37,071 nt of DNA from Wolbachia endosymbiont of Mansonella ozzardi (GTDB lineage Bacteria; Pseudomonadota; Alphaproteobacteria; Rickettsiales; Anaplasmataceae), in NCBI RefSeq assembly GCF_020278625.1, contig NZ_JADAKK010000002.1, positions 1 to 37,071 on the forward strand, read 5' to 3'. Both the position numbers and the translations under genes were made by a program. The first letter of the stretch is position 1, and each line of letters opens with the position of its first letter. Below the pieces are notes generated by a model. The model saw only the letters and a list, made by a program, of their open reading frames with translations, ran no database searches and was not told the origin of the DNA. Shown here one piece after another: positions 9,613 to 18,165 of the stretch.

Positions 9613-10731
9613 TTAAGAACATATCCACCCACCGCCGACAACTTGGTCATTTTTATATGCTACGCAAGCTTGGCCGGGGCTGATGCCAAAGTAATCATTG
9701 TTTAAAATAATACAAGCTTTATTTTGTTCTGCAGCTGGGTATATTGTCGCTAAACTTCCCAAGTGTGATGACCGGAGCTTTACAGTGACTTCCATGCCTT
9801 CCTTTGGTTGCTCTAGCCAATTCAACTCCTTGACCAACACTTTTCTCTGCATTAGTGCGCCAATTGGGCCTACTATGACCTCATTATTTTCTTTACTGAT
9901 TTTTATCACATAGAGGGGTTCGCTATGTGCAATGCCCAGACCTTTTCTTTGCCCCACTGTGAAATTTACTATGCCGTTGTGCTCGCCCATCACCTTTCCA
10001 TGTACATCCACAATTTTGCCTTTCTGCACAGATTGTGGAGCTAACTTAGCTATTGTTTCGCTATAGCTTTCAGAAACGAAGCATATATCTTGACTGTCTG
10101 GCTTCTCGGAGATTAGTAAACCAAAATGCTTTGCTAGTTTTCTTATATCACTTTTATAAAATTTACCAAGTGGAAATCTCAAAAGCTTCAACTGCTTCTT
10201 TGTTGTGGCAAACAGAAAATAACTTTGATCTTTATTTTTATCGATGCCCATGCACAATTTTACCTCGCCATTCTGTTCCAATCTTCTCACGTAATGTCCT
10301 GTAACCAGGACATCTGCACTGAGATTTTTTGCAACTTGCAATAGATCACGAAACTTTACTGTTTGATTACATTTTACGCATGGTATAGGAGTTTCCCCAC
10401 GCATATAGGTATTTGCAAAATCCTCTATCACTTCCTTTTTGAATATTTCTTCATAGTTTAAGATATAATGAGGAAAGCCAGTAACCTCAGCTACGCGCTT
10501 TGCATCATAAATATCCTGTCCGGTACAACATGCACCTTTTCTCGTATTAGTATTACCATCACTACCATATAGCCGAAGAGTCACACCAATTACTTGGTAC
10601 CCAAGGTGATGTAGCAGTACTGCTGCAACAGAGCTATCAACTCCACCAGACATTGCAACCACAGCTTTGATTTGATGTGGAGGTTTATCTTTTAGCAGAG
10701 GTTCAATTTCAAATTCTTTTAGCATAATCAA
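9613..10731 (-). CDS. mnmA: tRNA 2-thiouridine(34) synthase MnmA
   Basis: MnmA puts sulfur on uridine 34 of tRNA-Lys, tRNA-Glu and tRNA-Gln, using ATP and a persulfide relay. The PP-loop SGGVDSS is at residues 28-34. The catalytic cysteines are C121 in PCVKCNQ and C217 in SQDICF, at the expected family positions. The C-terminal beta-barrel ends in VVGGGWI. The 372-aa length is normal, with about 15 residues of extra N-terminus before the PP-loop. It converges with the unknown 602-aa gene, with only 65 bp between the stops. Complete and probably functional. Confidence 0.96.
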   Translation of the reverse strand: MIMLKEFEIEPLLKDKPPHQIKAVVAMSGGVDSSVAAVLLHHLGYQVIGVTLRLYGSDGNTNTRKGACCTGQDIYDAKRVAEVTGFPHYILNYEEIFKKEVIEDFANTYMRGETPIPCVKCNQTVKFRDLLQVAKNLSADVLVTGHYVRRLEQNGEVKLCMGIDKNKDQSYFLFATTKKQLKLLRFPLGKFYKSDIRKLAKHFGLLISEKPDSQDICFVSESYSETIAKLAPQSVQKGKIVDVHGKVMGEHNGIVNFTVGQRKGLGIAHSEPLYVIKISKENNEVIVGPIGALMQRKVLVKELNWLEQPKEGMEVTVKLRSSHLGSLATIYPAAEQNKACIILNNDYFGISPGQACVAYKNDQVVGGGWICS

Positions 10732-10960
10732 CTTGATTTATAAACGCAAACCTTGTGTCATTTCAACATGTTACTGTGTAAATATCTTAATTTAAAAGCA
10801 ATTTACATAGCAGGCAATGTTGTACAAGTAGGTGACACTGAGATCGAGCAAAATTAATCGTAAACAAGTACATTATACAACATTTTTGATGAATTTGCCA
10901 AAAATTTGGATCTAGCGTTACGCGCTGGAATGACAAGGTTATGGATGTTATCCCAGGTAC

Positions 10961-11174
10961 CTTTTCTTGTCATTCCAGTGCTTGACACTGGCATCCAAGA
11001 ATTTTATCGGTGAGTATAAAAGTAGCTGTTCTATGCTAAAATACGACGTTTTGATGATCATGGAAAGGATGGATCCCAGTGCCTAGGCACTGGGATGACA
11101 CTATCTGTTACGCAAGTCACCTACTAATTGAAATGTTCATACAGCTGTGTACGTAACACTGGGATCCATGATGC
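10961..11174. repeat. R1 repeat, copy b
   Basis: Reverse complement of 1-214 at roughly 95% by eye. It contains a perfect 24-nt palindrome at 11073-11096 centred on CCTAGG (CCCAGTGC/GCACTGGG arms). Part of a related palindromic end also lies just left of it at about 10908-10958, in the non-coding region upstream of mnmA. Together the two copies form a long inverted repeat around about 10.7 kb. Confidence 0.9.
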
Positions 11175-11189
11175 TGCTTTATCAATAAA

Positions 11190-11532
11190 TATTTAAGGAA
11201 TTTACCAAACGAGAAAAAAAGGCAAAAGAAACCCTGTTAGCTAGTTATTCACTATCTATCTTTTAAATTGGCATTTTTTTATTGTCTTAAACGCTTTAAC
11301 AAACGCATTTTAGCTTATACTAGGTAAAAACTTTGAAAGTTTATAAAGGCATGAGATGCACATAGTGCAAAGAATTAAACAACAGTACGCCAAGTAAATT
11401 GAGTTTTTTTGTTGTTTAATCTGTACGGGCTGAAGCTAAATGATAGCTTCAGTGTTATAATATTTGAGGAACTTGTCAAGTAGTTTTTTTCTCTATTGGT
11501 GACGTTATGACTTTTTTCCACTGCTGTCTTCC
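11190..11532 (+). repeat. R2 intergenic repeat, single copy
   Basis: About 340 bp with clear homology to 18166-18515 and to the minus strand of 26692-26955. Shared landmarks in order are GGCAAAAGAAA, GTCTTAAA, TTTAATCTG and TTGTCAAGTAGTTTTTTT. There is no open frame of note. The region from 10732 to 11614 holds only R1b and this repeat. Confidence 0.75.
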
Positions 11533-11614
11533 GTCCTTTGTGTAGTGGAAATTAGTATGAGTATGTATAAGGAGCCTACTAACGCTTATATTTGTGTAAA
11601 GCAAAAAATTTTAG

Positions 11615-11691
11615 TGGGGCGAGCGACCAGGATCGAACTGGCGACATTCAGTACCACAAACTGATGCTCTACCAACTGAGCTACGCCCGCC
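11615..11691 (-). tRNA. tRNA-His (GTG)
   Basis: The reverse strand folds into a complete cloverleaf. It has the extra 5' base of tRNA-His (G-1 paired with C73), giving an 8-bp acceptor stem GGCGGGCG/CGCUCGCC, an encoded CCA, U8-A9, and a 5-bp anticodon stem UCAGU/ACUGA. The loop is UUGUGGU, with anticodon GUG at 11657-11655. The TTCGATC T-loop is present. It decodes CAC and CAU. Confidence 0.97.
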
Positions 11692-11753
11692 AAAGTATAA
11701 AATTTCTGATACATCAGTACAGAAAGTATAAAATTTCTAACATATCAGCACAA
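11692..11753 (-). repeat. Two tandem 31-bp units upstream of tRNA-His
   Basis: Units 11692-11722 and 11723-11753 both begin AAAGTATAAAATTTCT on the plus strand and both end in a TCAG(T/C)ACA-like block. On the tRNA strand each carries a TATACT box. The duplication lies directly against the tRNA 5' end. Confidence 0.85.
11725..11753 (-). promoter_or_regulatory. Probable promoter of tRNA-His
   Basis: On the minus strand TTGTGC (11753-11748) and TATACT (11730-11725) are 17 bp apart. Transcription would start near 11718, leaving a leader of about 26 nt before the tRNA. The TATACT in the second repeat unit is too close to the tRNA to give a proper 5' end, so the distal unit is the likely working one. 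Confidence 0.5.
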
Positions 11754-11769
11754 AAAGTCAATTGGCTAT

Positions 11770-11886
11770 TTAAGTAGATTTTTTTACTTCAAACTGTATT
11801 ATAGTTATATGTGAAATAGTGGGATTTTCTAAGGTGTACAGTTCCATAATTCCTCCCTTGATGGCATTTTTCTCACACTTTATCAT
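11770..11886 (-). CDS. Possible small ORF downstream of ffh (38 aa)
   Basis: A short frame reads from ATG at 11886 (MIKCEKNAIKGGIMELYTLE...) to a TAA at 11770. An internal ATG at 11847 is preceded at 4 nt by a perfect GGAGG, which would give a 25-aa peptide starting MELYTLENPT. The frame stays open upstream into the ffh stop region, so a GTG start near 11911 is also possible. No membrane segment is evident. I do not recognise it. It may be a real peptide gene read with ffh, the end of a lost gene, or chance. Confidence 0.3.
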   Translation of the reverse strand: MIKCEKNAIKGGIMELYTLENPTISHITIIQFEVKKST

Positions 11887-11921
11887 ACCATTATACTTTC
11901 TGGGACTATACACCAAACTCT

Positions 11922-13265
11922 CTACTTTCTGCTTAGCATATCCATCAAATCAGATTCTTTGAGTTTGCTGTGGTCGACTTTACTGAATTTGTTTACCATC
12001 GCGCTCATTTGGTTATATTGCTTAACTAGGAGATTAATATCCGGCACACTCGTTCCAGAACCTTTTGCAATTCTAAGCCTCCTCTTGCCATTTAGAATAT
12101 CTGGATTTTGCCTTTCTTTTTCAGTCATCGAATTTATGATAGCTATATATTTTTTCACTTTGCTATCATCTGGCACTCCACTACTTAGCTTTTTTGTAAA
12201 TGAGCTTGGAATGAACTTCATTATATTACTGATGCCATCCATTTTATTCAGAGTTTTCAGCATTCCTGCTAAATCATTTAGGTCAAATTTACCTTTTTTT
12301 ACTTTCTTTTGGAGTTTATCGATTTCTTCCTGACCAACGATCTCGGCAGCTCTTTCAACCAATGAGACGACATCACCCATATCAAGTATCCTTTTTGCGA
12401 TTCTATCTGGGTAAAAGTCGTCAAGGTCACTTAGTTTTTCACCACAAGCGATAAATTTAATTGGGCAATTAGTTGTCATTTTCATAGAGAGGGCAGCACC
12501 ACCACGTGCATCTCCATCAATACGAGTGAGAATAATGCCAGTTATACCTATTGTCTCATTGAATGATTTAGTAATATTTACTGCATCCTGGCCAATCATC
12601 GCATCGGCTACTAAAATAACTTCTGCAGGTGAAGCTATTTCTTTCACAGCCTTCAACTCATTCATCATATTTTCGTCGATATGAAGCCTACCAGCGGTAT
12701 CTAGTATCAATACATCATAGTTATTGTTCTTTGCTACTGCCAGTGCCCTTTTTGTAGTTACAATAGGCTTTTCATCTATCGCTATGGGTAAGGTTTGTAC
12801 TTCTATTTGTTTTCCGAGCACCTCAAGCTGTTTTTGGGCAGCAGGTCTATAAATATCCAAAGAGGCAAGCATTACTTTTTTCTTTTGTTTTTTTAGCTTT
12901 AAGGCAAGCTTTCCTGAGGTTGTTGTTTTGCCTGCGCCTTGTAAGCCCACCATCATAATTATAGCAGGAGGTTTAACTGCGAGATTTAAGTCACTTTTTT
13001 CTGGTCCGAGAATTGCAACCAAATTATCCTGCACAATTTTGATTATCATTTGTGCTGGAGAAACACTTTTTATGACTTTTTCCCCTATTACCTTATCCTT
13101 AATGTCATTAATGAATTTTTTTGCAACTTCAAGTGAAACATCAGCTTCAATTAGGGTTATACGTATTTCACGCATAGCAAGGCTGAAGTCATCTTCGGAA
13201 ATGATTGACTTTCCCCTGAGCTTGTTGAATACAGAATTTAAGCCCTCGGTTAACGATTTAAACAT
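11922..13265 (-). CDS. ffh: Signal recognition particle protein Ffh
   Basis: Ffh is the SRP54 GTPase that, with 4.5S RNA, brings nascent membrane proteins to FtsY at the inner membrane. N, G and M domains are present in 447 aa. The G motifs are GLQGAGKTT (107-115), DTAGRLH (189-195) and TRIDGDARGG (247-256), followed by the family block GEKLSDLDDF. The M domain shows KRRLRIAKGSG and ends LMDMLSRK. Its first codons overlap the end of the upstream membrane-protein gene by 16 nt, so the two are likely co-transcribed. The 4.5S RNA gene is not in this window as far as I can see. Confidence 0.97.
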   Translation of the reverse strand: MFKSLTEGLNSVFNKLRGKSIISEDDFSLAMREIRITLIEADVSLEVAKKFINDIKDKVIGEKVIKSVSPAQMIIKIVQDNLVAILGPEKSDLNLAVKPPAIIMMVGLQGAGKTTTSGKLALKLKKQKKKVMLASLDIYRPAAQKQLEVLGKQIEVQTLPIAIDEKPIVTTKRALAVAKNNNYDVLILDTAGRLHIDENMMNELKAVKEIASPAEVILVADAMIGQDAVNITKSFNETIGITGIILTRIDGDARGGAALSMKMTTNCPIKFIACGEKLSDLDDFYPDRIAKRILDMGDVVSLVERAAEIVGQEEIDKLQKKVKKGKFDLNDLAGMLKTLNKMDGISNIMKFIPSSFTKKLSSGVPDDSKVKKYIAIINSMTEKERQNPDILNGKRRLRIAKGSGTSVPDINLLVKQYNQMSAMVNKFSKVDHSKLKESDLMDMLSRK

Positions 13266-14809
13266 AGCAGTACCAGTAGAACGCCCATCAAAAAAAGAGA
13301 AGAAGCTGAAACGAAACTCACTGAGTTATAATTTAGCACTTCTTTAAGTTTAGTAGTATTATTAGAGTATAGACTGGCAAAAGAATTAGTCAGGTTTTGC
13401 AGCGCGCTAGCAGACATCTTTCCCATTTTGAAAACCAACTTATTAAACAGTGAAACAACATAGGGTATGAGAGCTCTGAAAATCCAATCGATATCCATTT
13501 TAAAATTTATTCTTGGCAGAAATAACTTGTGGAATGGGATAAACAACAAGGTAGCACATAGTAATGAACTAAATTGCGACCAGATATTTTGTGTGTTGTA
13601 CGCAAGATTAAAAATCGCAGGTTTGTTATAAATAGGTAAGTAAGGATTGCCAACAATTACGCATATAAATGCTAAAATAATCATAGATATTCCACCTCCT
13701 TCCTCTGTTAAAGGTCTTGACTTGCTTTTGGCGATAAATATGTAGTAAAGAAACTTAAGTCCCACACTTAAATAAAGCAATAAGTTCAAAATTTTGTGTA
13801 AGTTTTCGTACAATTCTAGATTAGTACCATTCATTTTAATTTCGGCTGCAATGTATGATTTGCTAATAAATCCAGCAGTTCCAGGGAATGCAGCCATTGT
13901 AAGTATTGCGATCAAAGCATACATTCCTTCTACCGACATGAATTTGCTTGCTCTGTTAAAACTTACCACTTTTGTCCTCGATATAATTGAGTTGGTAACA
14001 GCAGTGAGCAATAGTTGGTAGACAATGGAAAAAATTATGTTAAGAGTAAGTAGTGGTACAGCATTTTCCAAACGGCTAAGCAGACTCCCTGTCATAATTA
14101 ATATGCCCATTTGCCCTACAACACTGTAGGCTAAAAACCTACGGATGTTTTGTTCAAGGGAAGCAAATGCAATACCATAAATTGCAGTGATAGTGCCCAG
14201 GAATGCTAATATTTCGGCATAATCTTGCCAAAGGTTGTAAGTATGTAGGAGTGCTACTAGAAAAGAAATCTTGGTAGTAAACAGGGAAAGGTATGACGCA
14301 CCGTGTAATGATGCAGCAGGATATGTGTCAACAACCCAGAATGAAAAAGGGAAACAGGCGCAATTTATTAATAGACCCATGATTATTAGATTAGAGCTTT
14401 GAATTGCTACCCCTACTGTTAGTACAACCCCAACAAAAAAGTGTACACAAGCATACCTTACTGCAGGTCCATTATCTTTATTGCCGGCTGCAATGATAAA
14501 AGATGCACTGATAGCCATTAATTCACAGAATATCACAGTCAATAATATCTGCTTAGATAATATTGCACACAATGAACTGATAGTATAAGCAAAAAAGGAT
14601 AGCATTTCCGAAAAGCTTAAATTTTTTGCTGGTAGAACAATTAGGAATGCAGCTGATAAAAAAGATATCAATATGATGCGAAAAGATAAATCAAAATTTA
14701 GAACAGGATAGTACCAATTTAATGTGGTATCTAAATTCTCAGGCAGTTTTAGTACTACAACTACTAATATAGATAGCAGAAATAACAGTGAAAATTTATA
14801 AAATTGCAC
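13250..14809 (-). CDS. NuoM/MrpD-like proton-conducting membrane subunit
   Basis: A polytopic membrane protein of 519 aa with about 13-14 hydrophobic segments, from the family shared by complex I subunits NuoL/M/N and Mrp-type cation/proton antiporters. The conserved Glu lies at E96 in FCELMAIS and the conserved Lys at K180 in SLFTTKISFL, inside the typical PF.FWVVDTYPAAS..A..L block. QNIRRFLAYSVVGQMGI is the second family signature. The last 100 residues or so (from about 430) have an uncommon soluble stretch before a final membrane helix. No other nuo or mrp gene is adjacent; it precedes and overlaps ffh by 16 nt. Whether it joins complex I or an antiporter cannot be decided here. Confidence 0.85.
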   Translation of the reverse strand: MQFYKFSLLFLLSILVVVVLKLPENLDTTLNWYYPVLNFDLSFRIILISFLSAAFLIVLPAKNLSFSEMLSFFAYTISSLCAILSKQILLTVIFCELMAISASFIIAAGNKDNGPAVRYACVHFFVGVVLTVGVAIQSSNLIIMGLLINCACFPFSFWVVDTYPAASLHGASYLSLFTTKISFLVALLHTYNLWQDYAEILAFLGTITAIYGIAFASLEQNIRRFLAYSVVGQMGILIMTGSLLSRLENAVPLLTLNIIFSIVYQLLLTAVTNSIISRTKVVSFNRASKFMSVEGMYALIAILTMAAFPGTAGFISKSYIAAEIKMNGTNLELYENLHKILNLLLYLSVGLKFLYYIFIAKSKSRPLTEEGGGISMIILAFICVIVGNPYLPIYNKPAIFNLAYNTQNIWSQFSSLLCATLLFIPFHKLFLPRINFKMDIDWIFRALIPYVVSLFNKLVFKMGKMSASALQNLTNSFASLYSNNTTKLKEVLNYNSVSFVSASSLFLMGVLLVLLCLNR

Positions 14810-14932
14810 GACAATTTAAGTCAATATAGTTTATACTATCTCGATGAATAAATAAAATCAATTTGCATGTATTAACCACTGATTAAACTAATTATCATAT
14901 AATTATATCAGGGTTAGGGGGTTATAGGAAAC

Positions 14933-14965
14933 CGGTCAGGTTAGGTTTTTAATCTAACCTGACCG
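14933..14965. other. Perfect 12-bp inverted repeat (hairpin)
   Basis: Arms CGGTCAGGTTAG and CTAACCTGACCG enclose a 9-nt loop, GTTTTTAAT. It is 124 bp upstream of the membrane-subunit gene start. No T-run follows on either side, so it is not a typical intrinsic terminator; it may be a regulatory hairpin or a protein-binding palindrome. Confidence 0.7.
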
Positions 14966-15145
14966 ATAGCTTTAATAGTGAGGTAAGCCTCAATATAACA
15001 CGCTCAACTTATAGTACTACATTCGTGCATAATTTATTTGAAATTTGTGCACGAGTGTTAGTAAATTATTTACTTTTTGAAATAAAGTTCAGTATTAGTT
15101 TTTTATGGTTAGTACAAACTAGTTACTTCCTTGCTTTATATTACC

Positions 15146-15169
15146 ATGCTACAATATTCATTGTAGCAT
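15146..15169. other. Perfect 10-bp inverted repeat
   Basis: ATGCTACAAT, a 4-nt loop ATTC, then ATTGTAGCAT. It lies in the gene-free stretch 14810-15740. Besides this and the hairpin at 14933, that stretch holds a degenerate R1-like fragment (15231-15315) and a 31-bp sequence shared with 35565-35595. No gene is seen in it. Confidence 0.65.
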
Positions 15170-15230
15170 AAAGTTATTGATAATATGTACATTTTAACAT
15201 ATTAAATGAAGGTTCAGTCTGACAGCCTAA

Positions 15231-15315
15231 TGTCATCCAAGTAGCTGGCTGGCATCCAAGAAATTTTGCTTGTGAGCGAGCGCGCTGAGTTAGTGAACAT
15301 AAAAGTAGCGAATCT
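15231..15315. repeat. Degenerate R1-like fragment
   Basis: The order GTCATCC, GGCATCCAAGAA.TTTT, GTGAG and ATAAAAGTAGC is shared with R1 copy b (10970-11035), with an extra GAGCGAGCGCGC segment in between. It is an old diverged copy. A short open frame runs through it but looks like chance. Confidence 0.5.
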
Positions 15316-15513
15316 TGTGTTGCGCTGGCTAGGTTTTTTCCCACGTCATACCGCATCGGCTGCTAACACGTAGCGGAATAAAGTTTTTTTGGATCGTCGG
15401 AGTTACTCTAGCTACATCTACTAGATCTCTTGTATAACCAATTTATGGTGAGGAGAAACACAGATGAGCACCGCGGAATACTTGAAGTTTGAGGAGAGCA
15501 AGCAAGTCTTGAA

Positions 15514-15544
15514 GCAAAATCAGAAAGCAGGTTATGCGAGAGAT
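15514..15544 (+). repeat. 31-bp sequence shared with 35565-35595
   Basis: GCAAAATC.GAAAGCAGG and the following TTATGCGAGAGAT are identical to 35565-35595 except for one base. The flanks do not match. Function unknown. Confidence 0.75.
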
Positions 15545-15740
15545 CTGCTGTTACATAACTTAATAATTAAATATTTCCATTGACTTATTAAGTATTTCTA
15601 TGCATTATTATACTATTAGTAATTTATATCAAAACATTAATAATAAGTAGCTCTACATCAGAAGAAAAGAAAAATCTAGTAGTTATACTAAAAACTCAGG
15701 CATTAAGAGTGCAATTTCAGTATATTAAGAGCTCGTAAAG

Positions 15741-16483
15741 ATGATGTCGAAGCAACCTCTGGTTATCAGGCGTATTAAAGACATTAATAGAATGAATTTT
15801 GTTATTGACGGCAAAGTTGTAAGTAGAGATTTGATTACCAAATTATGCAAAGAATATAACAGTCTGTTGCCAAAGAGTGAAGACGAAAGTAAGGATTACC
15901 GTCCTTTTGCAAGAGCAGTTTTTAAGAAGATATTTGAACTTAATAAGGTACGGGTTCCAGGTGATCTTATTCTAGATTGGTTAATTACTAATTGTAACCA
16001 ATCAGGATGTGAATTTATATACACACCATTTATGAGTAAATTCTCTAATAAACATGCATTACATATGGATGTCAATAGTAGCAATGTTAGTAGGAGAGTA
16101 CTGGTTAACTGTAAAAAGGATTCAGATTCTGTGAGTGTTGAATGTAGCACTTCAGCAATACCTGTGAAAATGTCGGAGGAAAAACAGGGCAATATGTGAT
16201 ATATTGTTTTCAGTAAGATTCACACTTAACCCTCAAGGTGATAAAAGTGTAACATATAAAGATAGTAAGTTGTCACTTACTATTCCTGAGAGACTGAAGG
16301 ATTGTAATATGTGTGGTAAAAGCTTGTTTGATATTATAAAGAATGCTTTCAGAAGTTGTGCGAAAAGCTTGGATTTTTAAAATAAAAGTAGAGCACGGTT
16401 TAGGCGATCCATTGAAAGCGAACAGCTGTGTAAAAGACCCAGATTTGGGCTATCTTAGTAACAAACGTAGTGTTGATAGTTAA
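15741..16483 (+). pseudogene. Unknown protein gene with two frameshifts
   Basis: The intact first part is 152 codons, beginning MMSKQPLVIRRIKDINRMNF, with a basic, helical composition and no membrane segment. It ends after a run of A at 16180-16184. Removing one A joins it to a frame that reads ...ICDILFSVRFTLNPQGDKSV and runs on to a T-run at 16374-16378. Removing one T joins that to a third frame, KIKVEHGLGDPLKANS..., ending at TAA 16481-16483. The rebuilt protein would be about 246 aa. Its stop overlaps the convergent miaA stop by 4 nt. Family unknown. Both lesions are homopolymer changes, so sequencing error is a real alternative to decay. Confidence 0.7.
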
Positions 16484-17373
16484 AATATCTTGAGCTCTAT
16501 CAGCTGATTTGCGCAATCAATCATTTCAGCATTTGGAAATTGATTTTTAAACCAGGTGTACTGGCGTTTCGCGTAATATCTTGTATTTGTTTGAGCAATT
16601 TGTATTGCCTCATCTAAATTGAGCTTACCTTTTAAGTACTTTATAATTTCTGGCACTCCGTGTGCTTTCATAGCCGGCAAGTGTGTAGCTAAGTTCATTC
16701 TAAGTAGCTTTTCTACTTCATCAATTGCTCCATTTTCAACCATTTTAATAAAACGAAAATTTATTTTTCGGTATACGTTTTCACGCTCAGGCAAAATTAT
16801 ATATACCTTAAAATTATTGAATAAAGGAGGCTGTCTATTCTCTTGCCATACGAAAATTGACTTGCCAGTTTCAGTGATAACTTCAAGTGCCCTTGAAAGG
16901 CGGTGTGAGTCGTTCATGAATATTTTACCTTGAATTTTTGAGTCTTTGCTTAGCGCTAACTTGTAGAACTCCTCTTTACTTAAATTTTTTCTAAGTTCAC
17001 TTATGTTTTGCCTTACTTCCTGAGTTATTTGTGGAATTGACGATAAGCCCTTGATTAAGCTGCTGATGTAAAGCCCACTTCCTCCAGTGATGATAGGTAT
17101 TCGTAAATTCTCCAGTGCATTATTGACTTCTCTTTTCAAATCCTCTAACCATAAACCTACGGAATAATTTTCTCTTACTGAAACATAACCATATAGTTTA
17201 TAAAATTTTTCTTGCCTTGGTGGCTGAGCAGTAATTATGGGAATTTCTCTATATACCTGCTTCGAATCGCAGTTTATTATGTCAATATTTCTATATTTTT
17301 CTATCAAGCTATCGCACAATTCTGATTTACCTGAAGCTGTAATTCCTGTAATAATTACTAGATTATCTCTCAT
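16480..17373 (-). CDS. miaA: tRNA dimethylallyltransferase
   Basis: MiaA transfers a dimethylallyl group to N6 of adenosine 37 in tRNAs reading codons that begin with U. The P-loop GITASGKSEL is at residues 10-19. The catalytic Asp of the DSKQVYR motif follows at about D35, and the GGSGLYI segment lies near residue 98. The tRNA-binding part has the family motif YAKRQYTWFKNQ near the C-terminus. The length of 297 aa is typical. It converges with the frameshifted gene at 15741-16483 and is divergent from the small gene at 17449. Probably functional. Confidence 0.96.
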   Translation of the reverse strand: MRDNLVIITGITASGKSELCDSLIEKYRNIDIINCDSKQVYREIPIITAQPPRQEKFYKLYGYVSVRENYSVGLWLEDLKREVNNALENLRIPIITGGSGLYISSLIKGLSSIPQITQEVRQNISELRKNLSKEEFYKLALSKDSKIQGKIFMNDSHRLSRALEVITETGKSIFVWQENRQPPLFNNFKVYIILPERENVYRKINFRFIKMVENGAIDEVEKLLRMNLATHLPAMKAHGVPEIIKYLKGKLNLDEAIQIAQTNTRYYAKRQYTWFKNQFPNAEMIDCANQLIELKIF

Positions 17374-17448
17374 TTATATTAATTTAATTAACGTATGATA
17401 GGGTGTAGTAAAAATTTGGATTTTACAATCTAAAGTTTGGAGATTTTT

Positions 17449-17919
17449 ATGACAGAGAACAACAATAATAACTCATTTACTAAGCGTTTCACAAACAGGA
17501 CCCCTGGCGATACGGGGGGAGGTTTTTCCAGTAAGTATTCATCCCAAAGCACCAAAGAACGTGCACTAGGGGAAAGAGGAAAAATTTCTCAGTTAGCAAG
17601 CAAAAAAACTGAATTTAAAAAAGCTTTTTCTGAAAATGGCAGCATAAAAAGTAAAAGCAGAACTGTCAATGAGAGATCCTTTGCTGATGCAACAAGAAGA
17701 AGTAGATCAGATCTCATATATTTAGTTCGTGGTAAAGATCGAGGGAGATCAGCATGGCATTATGTATTGGTCGATAAGGATAAGAGAGAGATGTTTCTTG
17801 CAAAAAGTAGGACTGACTCTATGGATGTTGCAGATTATGGGGAAATTCTGTACTCAGGATGGGGAGAAGATCCACCACAAGAAATAGTTGATAAAATTAA
17901 TGAAGAGTTTGGGCTATAG
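17449..17919 (+). CDS. Conserved-looking small protein, function unknown
   Basis: A 156-aa protein from the ATG at 17449, preceded by TTTGGAG at a good distance; the frame extends four codons further up to a TTG, but the ATG fits better. The N-terminal half is rich in Asn, Ser, Lys and Arg and probably disordered (MTENNNNNSFTKRFTNR). Residues from about 85 onward look folded: SDLIYLVRGKDRGRSAWHYV, then VADYGEILYSGWGEDPP. No membrane segment or signal peptide. I do not recognise a family with certainty. It stands alone, divergent from miaA. Confidence 0.75.
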   Translation: MTENNNNNSFTKRFTNRTPGDTGGGFSSKYSSQSTKERALGERGKISQLASKKTEFKKAFSENGSIKSKSRTVNERSFADATRRSRSDLIYLVRGKDRGRSAWHYVLVDKDKREMFLAKSRTDSMDVADYGEILYSGWGEDPPQEIVDKINEEFGL

Positions 17920-17998
17920 CAAGTCTGCCTCGAGCTTCACATTGGACTTCTTATATAACCGAAACTGAAAATTTTTAGTATTTTTTTATGCTCTTAAG

Positions 17999-18114
17999 TT
18001 GCTTGGCTATAAACATTAAAAATTTTTACTAAATAAAAGAAAGCAAAAGAAACTCCTGGTTAGTATCTATTTTCAGTTTTCAGTATTGGCGTTTTTTTAA
18101 GTCTTAAACGCTGC
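17999..18114 (+). repeat. R2 leading module, before the full R2 copy
   Basis: It matches the minus strand of 27001-27106: GGCTATAAACATTAAAAA, TTTACTAAATA, GCAAAAGAA, then a TCGGCG/TTGGCGTTTTT-type end. It is followed directly by a full R2 copy, the same tandem order as on the minus strand at 27106-26692. Confidence 0.7.
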
Positions 18115-18165
18115 AATTTAGCGACTTTTAAACTGCAACAGGCCCTTAGTTTAAGGGCTAAGAGA

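Noticed and set aside
11592..11777. A 61-codon plus-strand frame through tRNA-His
   Set aside because: It lies across the tRNA gene and its promoter on the opposite strand, so it is a shadow.
15174..15356. A 60-codon minus-strand frame
   Set aside because: It runs through a degenerate R1-like repeat, has no ribosome site and has no protein-like conservation pattern.
17437..17448. TTG start for the small protein gene before miaA
   Set aside because: The ATG at 17449 lies at the right distance from TTTGGAG, while the TTG overlaps that ribosome site.
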